Source: GCA-2688265 sp964527395
GTDB lineage: Archaea; Nanobdellota; Nanobdellia; Woesearchaeales; GW2011-AR9
Direction of reading: 5' to 3'
DNA length: 40,973 nt
NCBI GenBank assembly: GCA_964527395.1
Contig: CAZGQD010000011.1
Span: 1 to 40,973 of the forward strand
Shown here: one piece after another, positions 16,531 to 26,420 of the stretch
Numbering within the stretch: the first letter of the stretch is position 1
Layout: every line of letters starts with the position of its first letter
Program-made: the position numbers and the translations under genes
Notes under the pieces: model-generated
Database searches by the model: none
Told to the model about the DNA's origin: nothing
Seen by the model: only the letters and a program-made list of their open reading frames with translations

Positions 16531-17139
16531 CTACCGAATAGGCGAACTAAGTAGTGTACGTGACCCTTTCCCTTCCATTCTAAGCGTAAAACCACCACTA
16601 TTGATGTCCATACAAAGTACTCCACCATCAATCTCAAGTGAATAAACCTTTATTGCAACTGTTCCTGGCGGCGTCAAAAACACATTTTCATCGGCAGCTT
16701 CATAGCCACCTTCTAAAGACGCAGTCTCCCACACATCACATGCAATCGGATTCGACAAACAAAGCTCCGAATTTGGATCAAATTCAGTATCTAAATCAAT
16801 AAAACACACTTCTTCATACTTCCCAGGCAAACGAAACTCTGTTTGACGCACAGCTCCATAGTCTGAGTGTATCCTTTCGATGCTAGTTTCCAAGTCAGAT
16901 GTAAACTGATAAAACTCAACTGTCTCTCCTTTATCCAAAAAATCTGAAACTGCACTATATCCAAATATCATTACAAACGCAAAAGTAAGCCCAGCTACAA
17001 TAAACACAAACACTTGCCCTATACCCATTCCTTTTTTTCCTAAGAAAAAATTGTCTAAAAATCGCTTTTTTCTATTTTTATTACCTTTTTTTCCTTTCGG
17101 AAAAAAACTCAACAATTTCTTACCTAACTTACCCATCAT
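16531..17139 (-). CDS. Class III-like membrane-anchored protein with basic N-terminus
   Basis: A 202-residue protein with a GGTGGTTT site just before two adjacent ATGs (17139 and 17136). An unusually basic N-terminus (KKLLSFFPKGKKGNKNRKKR) precedes a KKGMGIGQ turn at about 35-42 and a hydrophobic helix to about 62. This resembles a class III signal with an extended n-region. The exported part has four cysteines. The gene lies directly after the 41-bp repeat that marks one end of the cassette at 17.2-19.8 kb and was probably once immediately downstream of the giant gene ending at 19822. Confidence 0.72.
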   Translation of the reverse strand: MMGKLGKKLLSFFPKGKKGNKNRKKRFLDNFFLGKKGMGIGQVFVFIVAGLTFAFVMIFGYSAVSDFLDKGETVEFYQFTSDLETSIERIHSDYGAVRQTEFRLPGKYEEVCFIDLDTEFDPNSELCLSNPIACDVWETASLEGGYEAADENVFLTPPGTVAIKVYSLEIDGGVLCMDINSGGFTLRMEGKGSRTLLSSPIR

Positions 17140-17176
17140 AAACCACCTTCACAATTTAACTAAAACCTCTCTACTC

Positions 17177-17217
17177 AACTCTTCCTTTTGTCACTTAGAC
17201 CCTTAAGCTTCTTAAAA
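17177..17217. repeat. Left copy of a perfect 41-bp direct repeat
   Basis: Identical to 19824-19864, where it encodes the last residues (KKLKGLSDKRKS plus stop region) of the giant surface protein. Here the same frame is closed by a stop codon a few codons upstream, so it is a detached copy of the gene's 3' end. The two copies bound a 2.6 kb segment with two genes. Confidence 0.8.
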
Positions 17218-17242
17218 TTTTCCTAAGTCTACTCATTTAAGA

Positions 17243-17671
17243 GTACTTGAAATATTTTAAACTAAACCCTATATTCTTCAATCCACACAGGTCTACCTGT
17301 AAAACGATATTTCAACGCCAAAGCAGCAACTCTCCCCGAATCCTCACTAGTTCCAATGTACCAGCGCAAATCTTTAATCATTTTATCATTTCCTGCATAA
17401 GCTTCATCTACTTCCATTAGCAAACTTCTTCTTAAACGCCTCCAGTCATACTTAGTGATTTCTTCTCCTCTATCATAAAACTCCACAGCAAAATCATTTA
17501 TCCTAAAATTGACATAATCAGTTGCAGCAAAGTAATCATCTTGTGGCCAAACGACATCCGTTCCACCAACTAGCTCAACTAATGATGCCTGATGATTCCT
17601 CTTTTCTTTTAATGCTGCTTGTGCCATTTTCTTAATCCACACTTTTCAAAGTGCTTGAAATATTTTAAACT
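17243..17671. repeat. 21-bp direct repeats at both ends of the small gene
   Basis: GTACTTGAAATATTTTAAACT (17243-17263) and GTGCTTGAAATATTTTAAACT (17651-17671) differ at one base. The right copy holds the promoter of the small gene and the left copy overlaps its stop codon. They may mark a duplication or be copies of a regulatory site. Confidence 0.5.
17262..17642 (-). CDS. Hypothetical protein, 121-126 residues
   Basis: The frame starts at a GTG at 17642 (126 residues) or the ATG at 17627 (121 residues, MAQAALKEKRNH...). A TATA-like TTTAAAATATTT lies about 20 bases before the GTG. The product is soluble and rich in aromatic and charged residues (WPQDDYFAATDYVNF, TKYDWRRLRR), without a signal or membrane span. 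The family is not recognised. It is inside the direct-repeat-bounded cassette and follows the TrpF-PRTase gene by about 34 bases, which suggests a functional partner. Confidence 0.6.
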   Translation of the reverse strand: MWIKKMAQAALKEKRNHQASLVELVGGTDVVWPQDDYFAATDYVNFRINDFAVEFYDRGEEITKYDWRRLRRSLLMEVDEAYAGNDKMIKDLRWYIGTSEDSGRVAALALKYRFTGRPVWIEEYRV

Positions 17672-17675
17672 TTCG

Positions 17676-19643
17676 TCATATTTTGATCAATTCCTCAACC
17701 AATCTTATCTTATGATTTTCACTCATCCTATCTCCTATTGCTTCAAATTTTAAATCAGTAAATATAGTCCTATCAAAATTATCACTATCATATCTACCAA
17801 TTTCTATAGCTCCAATTTCATAATTAACCAAATTCCCTCTATCTCTAGTGATCCCATCTCTTATTTGCAATAAAGTTCTCTTAGAGGTAGTATTATCATC
17901 TAGTATTAATCCTTTTCTCATTGTAAATTTTCCTTTCGCTTTTCTTCTTATCATTTTTGGGAACCCAATTTCTACTAATTTTTCAAATCTTTCACTAAAA
18001 CTATAACGTTCTAAATTATCATCATCTCCATGCATAGAAAACTTCAAAAGAAGTATATCATTCACAACATCTTTTCCTAAAACACTCATTATTGCCTTAA
18101 ATGCATATCCAAGTTCCATCCCTCCTGAAAAAGGATTAACAACCAAATCTGCATTCCGCTTAATCTCAGAACTTGCATTAATAGTATAAAGTAGAATCTT
18201 ACTTGGATCATCCATCTCTCTCCAAAAATCCTTCCAATCATAAAGATTGACTTTCTCACAAATACCTTCAACAAAACCACTTCTCTCATCAGATTGCACA
18301 ATTTCTCCTGTAAGAATATACTTGTAAGAAGCAAAAACTGTTTCTTGACATAATTCAAACAATTCATTAAATTCACTCCTACTAACTACCTCTTCTTCTC
18401 TAAGCAAAGCACGATACACATTCTTCATTAAAAGTAATGCGTATTGCTTTTGGTGATCTAAAACACTAAATATTGGTATTTGCAAATCAATATCCCTAGG
18501 AATTTCTCCTTTTGAAGCTAATCTAGCGATCAAACCCTCATTTTCTTTAAATCTTAAAGCAATTTCACTAGCAATTTTTTCTCCTTCTTTTCTCAATTCC
18601 TCTCCACGTTTTCCATACAAAGTATGTCCTAAAAAATAATTATTTGATCTAAATACCACATCTCCAGCATGTCTTGCTGTATTTCTCTCAACAAGATCAG
18701 CCAAATCTCCTAATTTAGAAGCAGACACCTTCCATTCTTCTTCACTAATCCTTGGTCTTCCAACAGCATCAGTTCTATATGAAAAATACCTTACTCTTTC
18801 ATATATTTGCGGATCAGAAATTGAACTCAAGTACTCTTCCCTTCCCCTAAATAGGTGTTGTCTAGGTAAAACTGGCAAAGTTTCACCCAAATCCTTAAAT
18901 GTCATCCCAGTTGTTACTTTTGTCTGACTTTCCCTTCCTTTAGCATTTCTTAGAAAATCTTCAAGTAATAAATAATCCTTTCTCCACTTTCCTACTCCTG
19001 ATTGTACATCTACTCCCATAACTCCTGTTTTTGATACTGCTTCTTGAACATTATGTCTATTCAGACCCTCTGCCAAAATTACTTGTCTTGAATTATTAGC
19101 GTCAGAACCATATCTATCAACAAACCTCTTACAATCATCCCAATCAAGAGTAACTCCTAATCCTCCTTGCAACAACTCCTGACCTTCACCACTAGAAACA
19201 GCATCCAGCAAAACATAATCAACATAAGGCAAGAATTTCCTCCCATATTCCATTGGACTAACTCCTGCCTCAACTTCATAATTAGTCACAATTCCCTTAA
19301 CTATTTTCAAATCAGAAAAATTTTCTCTCAGCTTAACTAAATCTTCAATAGAAATATCTTCAATTTCTCCAGAACCTTTTCTAGCATCAACATTCAATTG
19401 AACTGCACTAAAACCAATTTCACTAATCAAATTAGACAAGGTATCATAATCAGTAAATGTAGTAACCAAATAAGTATCAATATGAGAGGAAATTTCAGCT
19501 ACAATCTCTTGATAATCTTCTCTTCTGTCAGGATTATCTCTAGATCTAGTAAGCACAAATCCAAGTGCATCTGCTCCATACTCAATTGCAGTAAGAGCAT
19601 CTTCCAAATGATCAATACCACATATTTTAACATATTTTTCCAC
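17676..19643 (-). CDS. TrpF-like domain fused to a type I phosphoribosyltransferase-like domain
   Basis: A 655-residue two-domain protein. Residues 1-235 are a phosphoribosylanthranilate isomerase (TrpF) barrel: KICGI with catalytic Cys8, VLLDA with catalytic Asp147, the GG-G-DW loop (160-168), LAEGLN (190-195) and VDVQSGVG with the phosphate-binding end (211-218). Residues about 330-600 look like a type I phosphoribosyltransferase, with NPFSGGMELGYAF (503-515) and a PRPP-loop-like LILDDNTTSKRTL (579-591). No other tryptophan genes are present. The likely substrate is a phosphoribosyl-linked metabolite made and rearranged by one protein, but which one is unknown. The start is a GTG about 28 bases from a TATA box (leaderless). 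Confidence 0.78.
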   Translation of the reverse strand: MEKYVKICGIDHLEDALTAIEYGADALGFVLTRSRDNPDRREDYQEIVAEISSHIDTYLVTTFTDYDTLSNLISEIGFSAVQLNVDARKGSGEIEDISIEDLVKLRENFSDLKIVKGIVTNYEVEAGVSPMEYGRKFLPYVDYVLLDAVSSGEGQELLQGGLGVTLDWDDCKRFVDRYGSDANNSRQVILAEGLNRHNVQEAVSKTGVMGVDVQSGVGKWRKDYLLLEDFLRNAKGRESQTKVTTGMTFKDLGETLPVLPRQHLFRGREEYLSSISDPQIYERVRYFSYRTDAVGRPRISEEEWKVSASKLGDLADLVERNTARHAGDVVFRSNNYFLGHTLYGKRGEELRKEGEKIASEIALRFKENEGLIARLASKGEIPRDIDLQIPIFSVLDHQKQYALLLMKNVYRALLREEEVVSRSEFNELFELCQETVFASYKYILTGEIVQSDERSGFVEGICEKVNLYDWKDFWREMDDPSKILLYTINASSEIKRNADLVVNPFSGGMELGYAFKAIMSVLGKDVVNDILLLKFSMHGDDDNLERYSFSERFEKLVEIGFPKMIRRKAKGKFTMRKGLILDDNTTSKRTLLQIRDGITRDRGNLVNYEIGAIEIGRYDSDNFDRTIFTDLKFEAIGDRMSENHKIRLVEELIKI

Positions 19644-19666
19644 TAATTCTCATCAAGAAAATATCA

Positions 19667-19675
19667 CTATAAAAA
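19667..19675 (-). promoter_or_regulatory. TATA box, leaderless promoter of the TrpF-PRTase gene
   Basis: The minus strand reads TTTTTATAG about 28 bases before the GTG at 19643. No purine-rich ribosome-binding site is present, which fits a leaderless mRNA. Confidence 0.5.
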
Positions 19676-19734
19676 CATTATTCTACTAAAAAAGCCATTA
19701 AAAAACCTAAAAACCTTATTAATCACATCTCAAA

Positions 19735-19752
19735 AGTTTGCATCTTAGCAAA
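19735..19752. terminator. Hairpin downstream of the giant surface gene
   Basis: GTTTGC/GCAAAC with a 6-base loop, about 70-90 bases after the stop at 19822. It could separate the surface gene from the cassette. There is no strong T run, so this is a weak call. Confidence 0.3.
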
Positions 19753-19821
19753 CGTCAGAGAGCTCCGCTTGAAGTAAAACAAAACCAAAATCTTCTCTAC
19801 TTATCTTCTCCACAAAATCAC

Positions 19822-22800
19822 CTAACTCTTCCTTTTGTCACTTAGACCCTTAAGCTTCTTAAAAATATCATCTGCATCTTTTTTAGTTGCAGCATTTTCA
19901 ATATGCCCAGTCTTTTCTTTAATTTTAACGATATGATCTAACTTATCAAACACTGACTTTTCATGCCCATGCAATCCACCATGTACATCATTTTTGTGTT
20001 CTTTATAAGTATCAGTCAACTTGTCAAGCCTTTTCAAACTATCTCCTTTAGCATTAATATGTTTCTCAAACGCAGCAAGATGCCCAGTTTCCTGAGTAAA
20101 AGAATCAAAGACTCCTCGTCGCCCAGTTGACCTTCTTTTCTTTTCATGCACAGAACGAAGCCCCATAACTTTGTCACGCAAATTAGACAACATCCCTGCT
20201 CCTGACAATGCAGCTTCCCTATTAACAGCTCCAGCAGAACTAGAAGGCTTAGAACCCCGAACTACAGAAGCTCCACGAGAACCACTAGGTCCACCAGCAG
20301 CACCAGAACTTAATCCACCTCCACGAACAGCCCCTCCAGCTCCAAACACTTTCTTCCCTGGCAAAGTTTGAGTATAATAATAAACGAGCCCACCAATTCC
20401 AAAAGCAAGCATCAAAACTCCTAGCACAAACAAAATCAGACCAACAAATCCTCTATCAGAAGATCCTCCACCACCACTAGAAGGTGGACTTACAGGCGAT
20501 TCAGAACCAGACTCAGGATCAACTACATTTGATGGCGCATCAGACAAACAAGGATTATACCCATTTCTATACTCTTCATAATTACGTAGTCCATCTCCAT
20601 CATAATCATCATCTCCATCTTGAACTCCATTACTATCAGAGTCTTGACTTAGATAATTAAATTCACAAGCTGTCTGATCAAACAATTTCTCCCATGTATC
20701 AGGAAGCCCATCACTATCTTTATCATCAGTCCCATCAGCATTATCGGAATCACTAAGCTGCCCATATGAACATCCATCACTATTCACAGCTGATCCAGCA
20801 GAAGTCCCACTACATAAATCACAATTATCAGCTACTCCATCTCCATCAGTATCATCAAATTCAATCATATAACTACCAGTAAGATTGTTACCACTATTAT
20901 CTACAGCACTGTAACATATCCATCCACTAGAATCATAAGAAAGTGCACCACCATAATAAACAATATCAGCAACACAACTCTCTGAATCAGCAGATTTCCC
21001 ATAATAAACCTCAGAACAACCAAGGTCATCATTACAATCTAAACTAACTGCAACAGCTGAACATGCAGCCCCAGTTGTAACCACAACTTCAGGTTCAGTA
21101 TCATCAGAAACACAAATTTCATTATCTTCTGAGATAGCAATAAACCCATCACTACTAGTTCCAATCCCAACATTACCTGTTTCATCATACGCAGACACAA
21201 CTACATAATAGCTAGTATTTTCCTCAAGTCCAACAGAAACACTCCCATTTTCTCCATAAGGTAACGTACCACTACTAACCATTGTAGACCCAGTCACATC
21301 AGTTTCATTAAAGTCCTCTCCTAACATATCACCCAAACTATCATCCATTATAGCTGAATCTCCCATATAAATTTCATAATAATATGACGCTATATCTGTA
21401 TCGTTTGAAGCAGAAACAAAACTAATTGAATCAAGTGAACAAGTATAACTTCCATCATCCACTGAATCGATTACAGGTGCAGTAGCATCAACGCTAAACA
21501 CAATTTCAGTCTCTCGAGTAACTTCCCCAATCTGACAACTTACATAATATTGATGTTCTCCTTCATCAAGCGAACCAAGATACTGACTATGATAAGTTCC
21601 TCCAGTACTTTCAAACACTCCTAAATCAGATGTACACTCAGCATTTTTGCTAGTCTCAACCTCAAGACTAAACTCTCCTGGCAAATGATACCCTGAAGGC
21701 TCAGCAGAAACAATATACCCTTCCACAGAATAATCAACACTAAACTCAACAGTTTCAGAAGATGACAAATCACCAGCTCCATTCATACATTGTACAGCAA
21801 GTTCAAAATCTTTAGAAGCTCCTGAAAAACTAAACTCAAAATCAGACGAATGAGAATAATCAAGTTCAGAATACTCATCTCCAGATGCATCATACCCAGG
21901 AAAACTATATTCCATAGTATCAAATTCATAAGACCCTCCATCTTCTGCGGTCAAATCACTAAATTTACATACAGTTTTATCATCAGTATCAACATACACA
22001 AAAGTTTCAATTCCTTCAGTGATATAATCAGGATCAACATAAGCAAAATCAATCAATGGAGCGCTAGGATCATACTCTAAATTCATAAGTGTAGCAGGCC
22101 CAACCTCTCCAGTATAATCTTCACATGTAACATACAAACTCTTCACATCACCTGAGTCAGGATATGCAGATAATACTTCTCCTGGAAAATCGCTATAAAC
22201 ATAATAATTGTCTACTGTATCTGATTCAAAAATAGTTTTATACTCTGGCTGACTATAAATATCAAATCCATCATTAAAATCAAACGCACACTGTCCAGTA
22301 TCAACTTTGGTTGTAAAACTCCAATCAAACACAGCTAAATTACTAACTCCCCATATTTCTCCTTCATAATAATACTGTTCAGGTGAAACAAGTATCAAAC
22401 CATACCCTTCAATCAAAATTTCACCACAGTCTGGATAACCATAAAATCCACCTTCATCAACAGAGTAATAACAAATAGAAGTACTTTCAACTATTTCCAA
22501 ATCCCCAGCAAATTCAACATACCCTTCCGAACTTGCATACTCACACTCATCTCCTAAACAATAGTAAGTACTCAAACATTCAAACCCTTCAGACGAACAT
22601 TCAAATCCAACACTAACACTTTCTACAAAATATTCTTCAAACCCATAAGATTCAGGCTCTTCAGTTCTATTCCCTTCAGTAAGCACAATTTGTGTATCAG
22701 GTCCAGTATAATCTACTGTAAAATAAAAATAATCTTCAAGCACTTCACCATCAAGTAAACTTTCACAAACAACTCCTACAGTTCCTGCATAATCTCCTTC

Positions 22801-25800
22801 ATAAAACCCATCAACTGCGGCAGTCACATGCGATTTCCCCTCAGAATCTGCTTCAAACCCAGCAACTGTTGCTCCACTGGTGGTATCATAAAGTGTACAA
22901 TAAGCTGAAACAGCTGTCTCAATTTGAAATGAAATTTCACTTTCAGCTACAACTCCATCGTATTCTGGATATACAAGTGTAATGTCTTGTTCTAAATCAA
23001 ACACAATTTCCAAATCAGAAACGCCAACATTACCATAATCATCAATACAACTAACAACCAAACCATAAATCACTCCATAAAGTTCCAAAAACGCAGCCTC
23101 TTTATCTCCTTCACGATCCACAGATACAACTGACTCCCCACCTTCAGGCAAAACCTCACTAAGAGCAAAGTCACAACTCATTGGTTCATTCATATTACTT
23201 AAATAAACTGAAAAGTCACTAACATCTGCTTCAGTTGAAGCTTCATATTCAATATCAAAAGAAGGCTCTTCTGTATCAATAAACACATAAGTCTCTTTAA
23301 CAGATTCTTGGTTATAATATTTATCCATTGCATAATAACGTAGCAAATAACTTTCTCCATCAATTACAGACCCATTTATAAAGCTACTATTGGTCAAGTT
23401 CACTACAACTTCTTCCAAATTAACAAGTCCATCAAACATAACTATTTCAAAATCATCACAACTACTAGCATCTGCTGAAGCTAAACAATACCCAAGTTCC
23501 AACAACGGACTTTTCTCATCCTCTGAACTAAAAGTTACATCTGTATCTGCTAAACTAACAACTTCAAAACTATCAGTCACTACATAAGTCTCAGGCGGAT
23601 TCACATCACTTTGACATGAACTATACTCTCCTGAACTAAACGAGCTACAATCATCAACTCCATCACCGTTACCATCTTTGTAACAATACCCTGTATCTGC
23701 AAAAAATGAATGAACATAACTTGAAGCGTCAGCATCCCCCGTACTACTTTCTTGCCAAGCGCAAACATTCCATGAACACTGATCATTTGATCCTACAACA
23801 GCTCCTGATGAAACAGCCACATTTTGCCCACCGTTACATTCCAACTCAGAATTATACGTGTAACAATTAGCTTCAGAGTTAGCTGAATCATAACATTCTA
23901 AACATTCACTAGCATCACTGTCACTAAAACATGATCCAAGTGAGTTACACACTTCTGGCATACAATAATTGTTCTCAAAAAGCATTCCTTCAGACCCACA
24001 TAATGAACAGAACTCATTTCCTGCAGCCTCAATCTCCTCCTCCTCAGAAGGAACACAATATCCATGCCCAGTCTCTTTAGTCACTGGAAAAATAGCACTA
24101 TAATCAAGCAACTCATCATCTGCTGCTGTTGCATCAATCCATGAACAACTCTGCCCAAGACAATTATTAACTGAGCATGCATCTGAACTTGCATAATCAA
24201 AACAATTAGTCACAGCTTCACATGAATAACATGCATCTACTATAGACGAGCTATAATCATAATAACAAAAGTTGTCATACCCAGTATCAGCAAGACCACC
24301 ATAACAACTACTAGATTCATAATAAAGCCCAAAAGGGTCTGCCGATTGCGACCAAACACTACATTCTCCTGCATCTTTACAAATTGCAGTTCCAGATGAT
24401 GTTGCACTACAAAAATAGTTAGAATCCTCATCATCAAGCGCTGTACAATCAGTAGAAGCTACAATATTATTGGATGAATCACATGTATAAACATACTTTC
24501 TCTCATTTTCAGAACTAGAATCATCATCAACCAAACAAAATACATCCCCTGCTTCTCGCCCTTCACAAGCTTCAGACCCAATTGTAACACTAACATCTGC
24601 TGAAGATGAAGAATACCTAACTTCTTCTCCCTCAAGTGGCCCATCAGTATAAACTGCCCAAATTGAATATGTATAACTTTCTCCCCATTCTACATCAGTA
24701 TCAGAATAAGATGTTGCAAGTGGCGATAAAGCTTCAGGACTCTCCCATCCATCTCTCTCAAGCAAATATCCACTAACTTCTGCACACGGTTTACTCCAAG
24801 ATAAACTAACAATTGCTTCCCCAACACTCACTTCAGCATTGATCTCTTCAACTGGCTTTTGATCATTTTCTTGTCCATAACTACATTCACCAATTTCTTT
24901 AGTAAGCAGCAAAGTCAAATCAACAGTTTCACCAAGAGCAACATCAATTTCATACTCTTCAGAAGAATAATCCTGATAAGCAGCGAACACAGTATAAGTC
25001 CCTTCTTCTAAATAAACTAAATAATCTCCATCTGGATAAGATGAACTCCCCATTAAAACAGAATCAACATAAATGCTAGCACCATAAACAGTACTTTCAT
25101 CAGAATCAACTTCTCCATTACCATTTTCATCAAGATATGTATACCCAACCACACCTTGAAAATCAATAGTTCCGATAACTAAATCAATTTCAGTATCCCC
25201 TGATACACTCACAACAGTTTCAGTACTTTCATACCCATAACGAGTTACAGTAAAGGTATAATCTCCTGAAACAAGCCCTTCAAAACTATAAGCCCCAGCT
25301 GAATCTGAACTACTACATCCTTCACTACCATCAGCAGCTACATAACAAATACTAGCAGACCCTACAACTTCTCCTGTATCAGTCACAACTGACCCACTTA
25401 TTGTAAAACTCTCTCCTTCTAAACCTAGAACAATATCAAGTTCAGCAACTTCTCCAGAATTCAAACTAACTGTATGCGAACTACTTTCATACCCCTCAAG
25501 GCTAACTTCCATCAAATAACTTCCCACATCAACTGAAGAAAAAGAATAACTTCCATCACTTCCACTAACAGCACTATGCTCACTACTCAAAACCAAACTA
25601 GCCCCAGAAAGCACTTCTCCTTCAGAATCATAAACAACTCCAAACAAACTAGCAGCTTCAAGTTCAACTCCACATAAGTTTTGACAATAAGCTGAATCTA
25701 CATCTGCTCCTGTAATCATTGTAATATCGTCTTCACCAAGCCCTCTTTGCTCAGCTTTCTCTACACATTCATATTGAAGTGTAACATATTCACAAAAGTC

Positions 25801-26259
25801 CGCTACCATACAACATCCTTCTGAACACCAAAGTTCTTCTTCAGATGCATCAAGCGCCCGACCGCCTTCAGCAACGCAAACAGTTTGCGAATGATAATCA
25901 CAATCTACAGAACAAAGAACTTCATCACATTCAGAATAATCGCTACATTGTGCATTAGGAATAAACATAGCAGAAATATCACAATCAGAATGCCCTTCAC
26001 AATCTGCTGTTGCTTCTGATTCAAGCACATTAGAGTTACAAACTAAACTACTATCTCCATTGCCATACAAATAACATCCTGTTTGATCAGCAAACACATT
26101 TCCAGAAAACAAACTAACAAAAAACAAACTAAAAACTAGGAAAATCAAAACACGTGAAACCAATTTATCACTAAACCCTCCAGCAACCAAATTAGTTGAT
26201 CCATCACTCTTTAGAGCTAAACCTAAATTAAGCTCATTTCTACGTCGGAACATGGCCAT
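19822..26259 (-). CDS. Giant surface protein: carboxypeptidase-regulatory-like, FnIII, Cys-rich, TSP3, TM, basic tail
   Basis: About 2145 residues from ATG 26259 (the TATA box is about 33 bases before it). A long n-region and hydrophobic signal ending NVFADQ (to about 60) are followed by: a Cys-rich segment; three carboxypeptidase-regulatory-like beta domains (about 200-450, e.g. SGSVVTDTGEVVGSASI and GSYSFSSVDVGSYLMEV); a fibronectin type III-like domain (about 475-560); a long Cys-rich and Ig-like region; thrombospondin type 3 calcium repeats (DTDGDGVADNCDLC, DSDSNGVQDGDDDYDGDG; about 1850-1950); a Pro/Ser/Gly linker; one membrane span (FVGLILFVLGVLMLAFGIGG); and a basic, His-rich tail of about 140 residues inside the cell. 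It is an adhesin- or attachment-like protein; the partner is unknown. Confidence 0.82.
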   Translation of the reverse strand: MAMFRRRNELNLGLALKSDGSTNLVAGGFSDKLVSRVLIFLVFSLFFVSLFSGNVFADQTGCYLYGNGDSSLVCNSNVLESEATADCEGHSDCDISAMFIPNAQCSDYSECDEVLCSVDCDYHSQTVCVAEGGRALDASEEELWCSEGCCMVADFCEYVTLQYECVEKAEQRGLGEDDITMITGADVDSAYCQNLCGVELEAASLFGVVYDSEGEVLSGASLVLSSEHSAVSGSDGSYSFSSVDVGSYLMEVSLEGYESSSHTVSLNSGEVAELDIVLGLEGESFTISGSVVTDTGEVVGSASICYVAADGSEGCSSSDSAGAYSFEGLVSGDYTFTVTRYGYESTETVVSVSGDTEIDLVIGTIDFQGVVGYTYLDENGNGEVDSDESTVYGASIYVDSVLMGSSSYPDGDYLVYLEEGTYTVFAAYQDYSSEEYEIDVALGETVDLTLLLTKEIGECSYGQENDQKPVEEINAEVSVGEAIVSLSWSKPCAEVSGYLLERDGWESPEALSPLATSYSDTDVEWGESYTYSIWAVYTDGPLEGEEVRYSSSSADVSVTIGSEACEGREAGDVFCLVDDDSSSENERKYVYTCDSSNNIVASTDCTALDDEDSNYFCSATSSGTAICKDAGECSVWSQSADPFGLYYESSSCYGGLADTGYDNFCYYDYSSSIVDACYSCEAVTNCFDYASSDACSVNNCLGQSCSWIDATAADDELLDYSAIFPVTKETGHGYCVPSEEEEIEAAGNEFCSLCGSEGMLFENNYCMPEVCNSLGSCFSDSDASECLECYDSANSEANCYTYNSELECNGGQNVAVSSGAVVGSNDQCSWNVCAWQESSTGDADASSYVHSFFADTGYCYKDGNGDGVDDCSSFSSGEYSSCQSDVNPPETYVVTDSFEVVSLADTDVTFSSEDEKSPLLELGYCLASADASSCDDFEIVMFDGLVNLEEVVVNLTNSSFINGSVIDGESYLLRYYAMDKYYNQESVKETYVFIDTEEPSFDIEYEASTEADVSDFSVYLSNMNEPMSCDFALSEVLPEGGESVVSVDREGDKEAAFLELYGVIYGLVVSCIDDYGNVGVSDLEIVFDLEQDITLVYPEYDGVVAESEISFQIETAVSAYCTLYDTTSGATVAGFEADSEGKSHVTAAVDGFYEGDYAGTVGVVCESLLDGEVLEDYFYFTVDYTGPDTQIVLTEGNRTEEPESYGFEEYFVESVSVGFECSSEGFECLSTYYCLGDECEYASSEGYVEFAGDLEIVESTSICYYSVDEGGFYGYPDCGEILIEGYGLILVSPEQYYYEGEIWGVSNLAVFDWSFTTKVDTGQCAFDFNDGFDIYSQPEYKTIFESDTVDNYYVYSDFPGEVLSAYPDSGDVKSLYVTCEDYTGEVGPATLMNLEYDPSAPLIDFAYVDPDYITEGIETFVYVDTDDKTVCKFSDLTAEDGGSYEFDTMEYSFPGYDASGDEYSELDYSHSSDFEFSFSGASKDFELAVQCMNGAGDLSSSETVEFSVDYSVEGYIVSAEPSGYHLPGEFSLEVETSKNAECTSDLGVFESTGGTYHSQYLGSLDEGEHQYYVSCQIGEVTRETEIVFSVDATAPVIDSVDDGSYTCSLDSISFVSASNDTDIASYYYEIYMGDSAIMDDSLGDMLGEDFNETDVTGSTMVSSGTLPYGENGSVSVGLEENTSYYVVVSAYDETGNVGIGTSSDGFIAISEDNEICVSDDTEPEVVVTTGAACSAVAVSLDCNDDLGCSEVYYGKSADSESCVADIVYYGGALSYDSSGWICYSAVDNSGNNLTGSYMIEFDDTDGDGVADNCDLCSGTSAGSAVNSDGCSYGQLSDSDNADGTDDKDSDGLPDTWEKLFDQTACEFNYLSQDSDSNGVQDGDDDYDGDGLRNYEEYRNGYNPCLSDAPSNVVDPESGSESPVSPPSSGGGGSSDRGFVGLILFVLGVLMLAFGIGGLVYYYTQTLPGKKVFGAGGAVRGGGLSSGAAGGPSGSRGASVVRGSKPSSSAGAVNREAALSGAGMLSNLRDKVMGLRSVHEKKRRSTGRRGVFDSFTQETGHLAAFEKHINAKGDSLKRLDKLTDTYKEHKNDVHGGLHGHEKSVFDKLDHIVKIKEKTGHIENAATKKDADDIFKKLKGLSDKRKS
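19824..19864. repeat. Right copy of the 41-bp direct repeat
   Basis: The functional copy: it includes the last 13 codons and the stop of the 2145-residue gene. Insertion at the 3' end of a gene with restoration of its end is typical for site-specific integration, although no integrase is in the segment. Confidence 0.8.
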
Positions 26260-26288
26260 AATTCCCAATAAAAAACAAAGCAAATTAC

Positions 26289-26296
26289 TTTATAAA
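26289..26296 (-). promoter_or_regulatory. TATA box of the giant surface gene
   Basis: The minus strand reads CTTTTATAAAG about 33 bases before ATG 26259. It makes the TTG at 26283 impossible as a start because the TATA box would be only about 9 bases away. Confidence 0.55.
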
Positions 26297-26420
26297 AGCA
26301 CCGATTTAAAGAAAACAAAAACAAAGTAAAAAACACATTAAGAATCAACTAAAAAAAGAACTTCCACAACAACTAATCAAAAACCAACCAAAAAAGAGAT
26401 CAACTCAAAAATCACCACAA

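Noticed and set aside
18089..18376. A second minus-strand frame inside the TrpF-PRTase gene
   Set aside because: It is an out-of-phase shadow of the fusion gene, and the encoded text has no motif; the surrounding frame has all TrpF and PRTase-like motifs.
17676..19643. Ordinary tryptophan biosynthesis gene
   Set aside because: Although the TrpF residues are intact, no trp neighbours are present, the protein is about three times the usual length and the gene lies in a repeat-bounded cassette.
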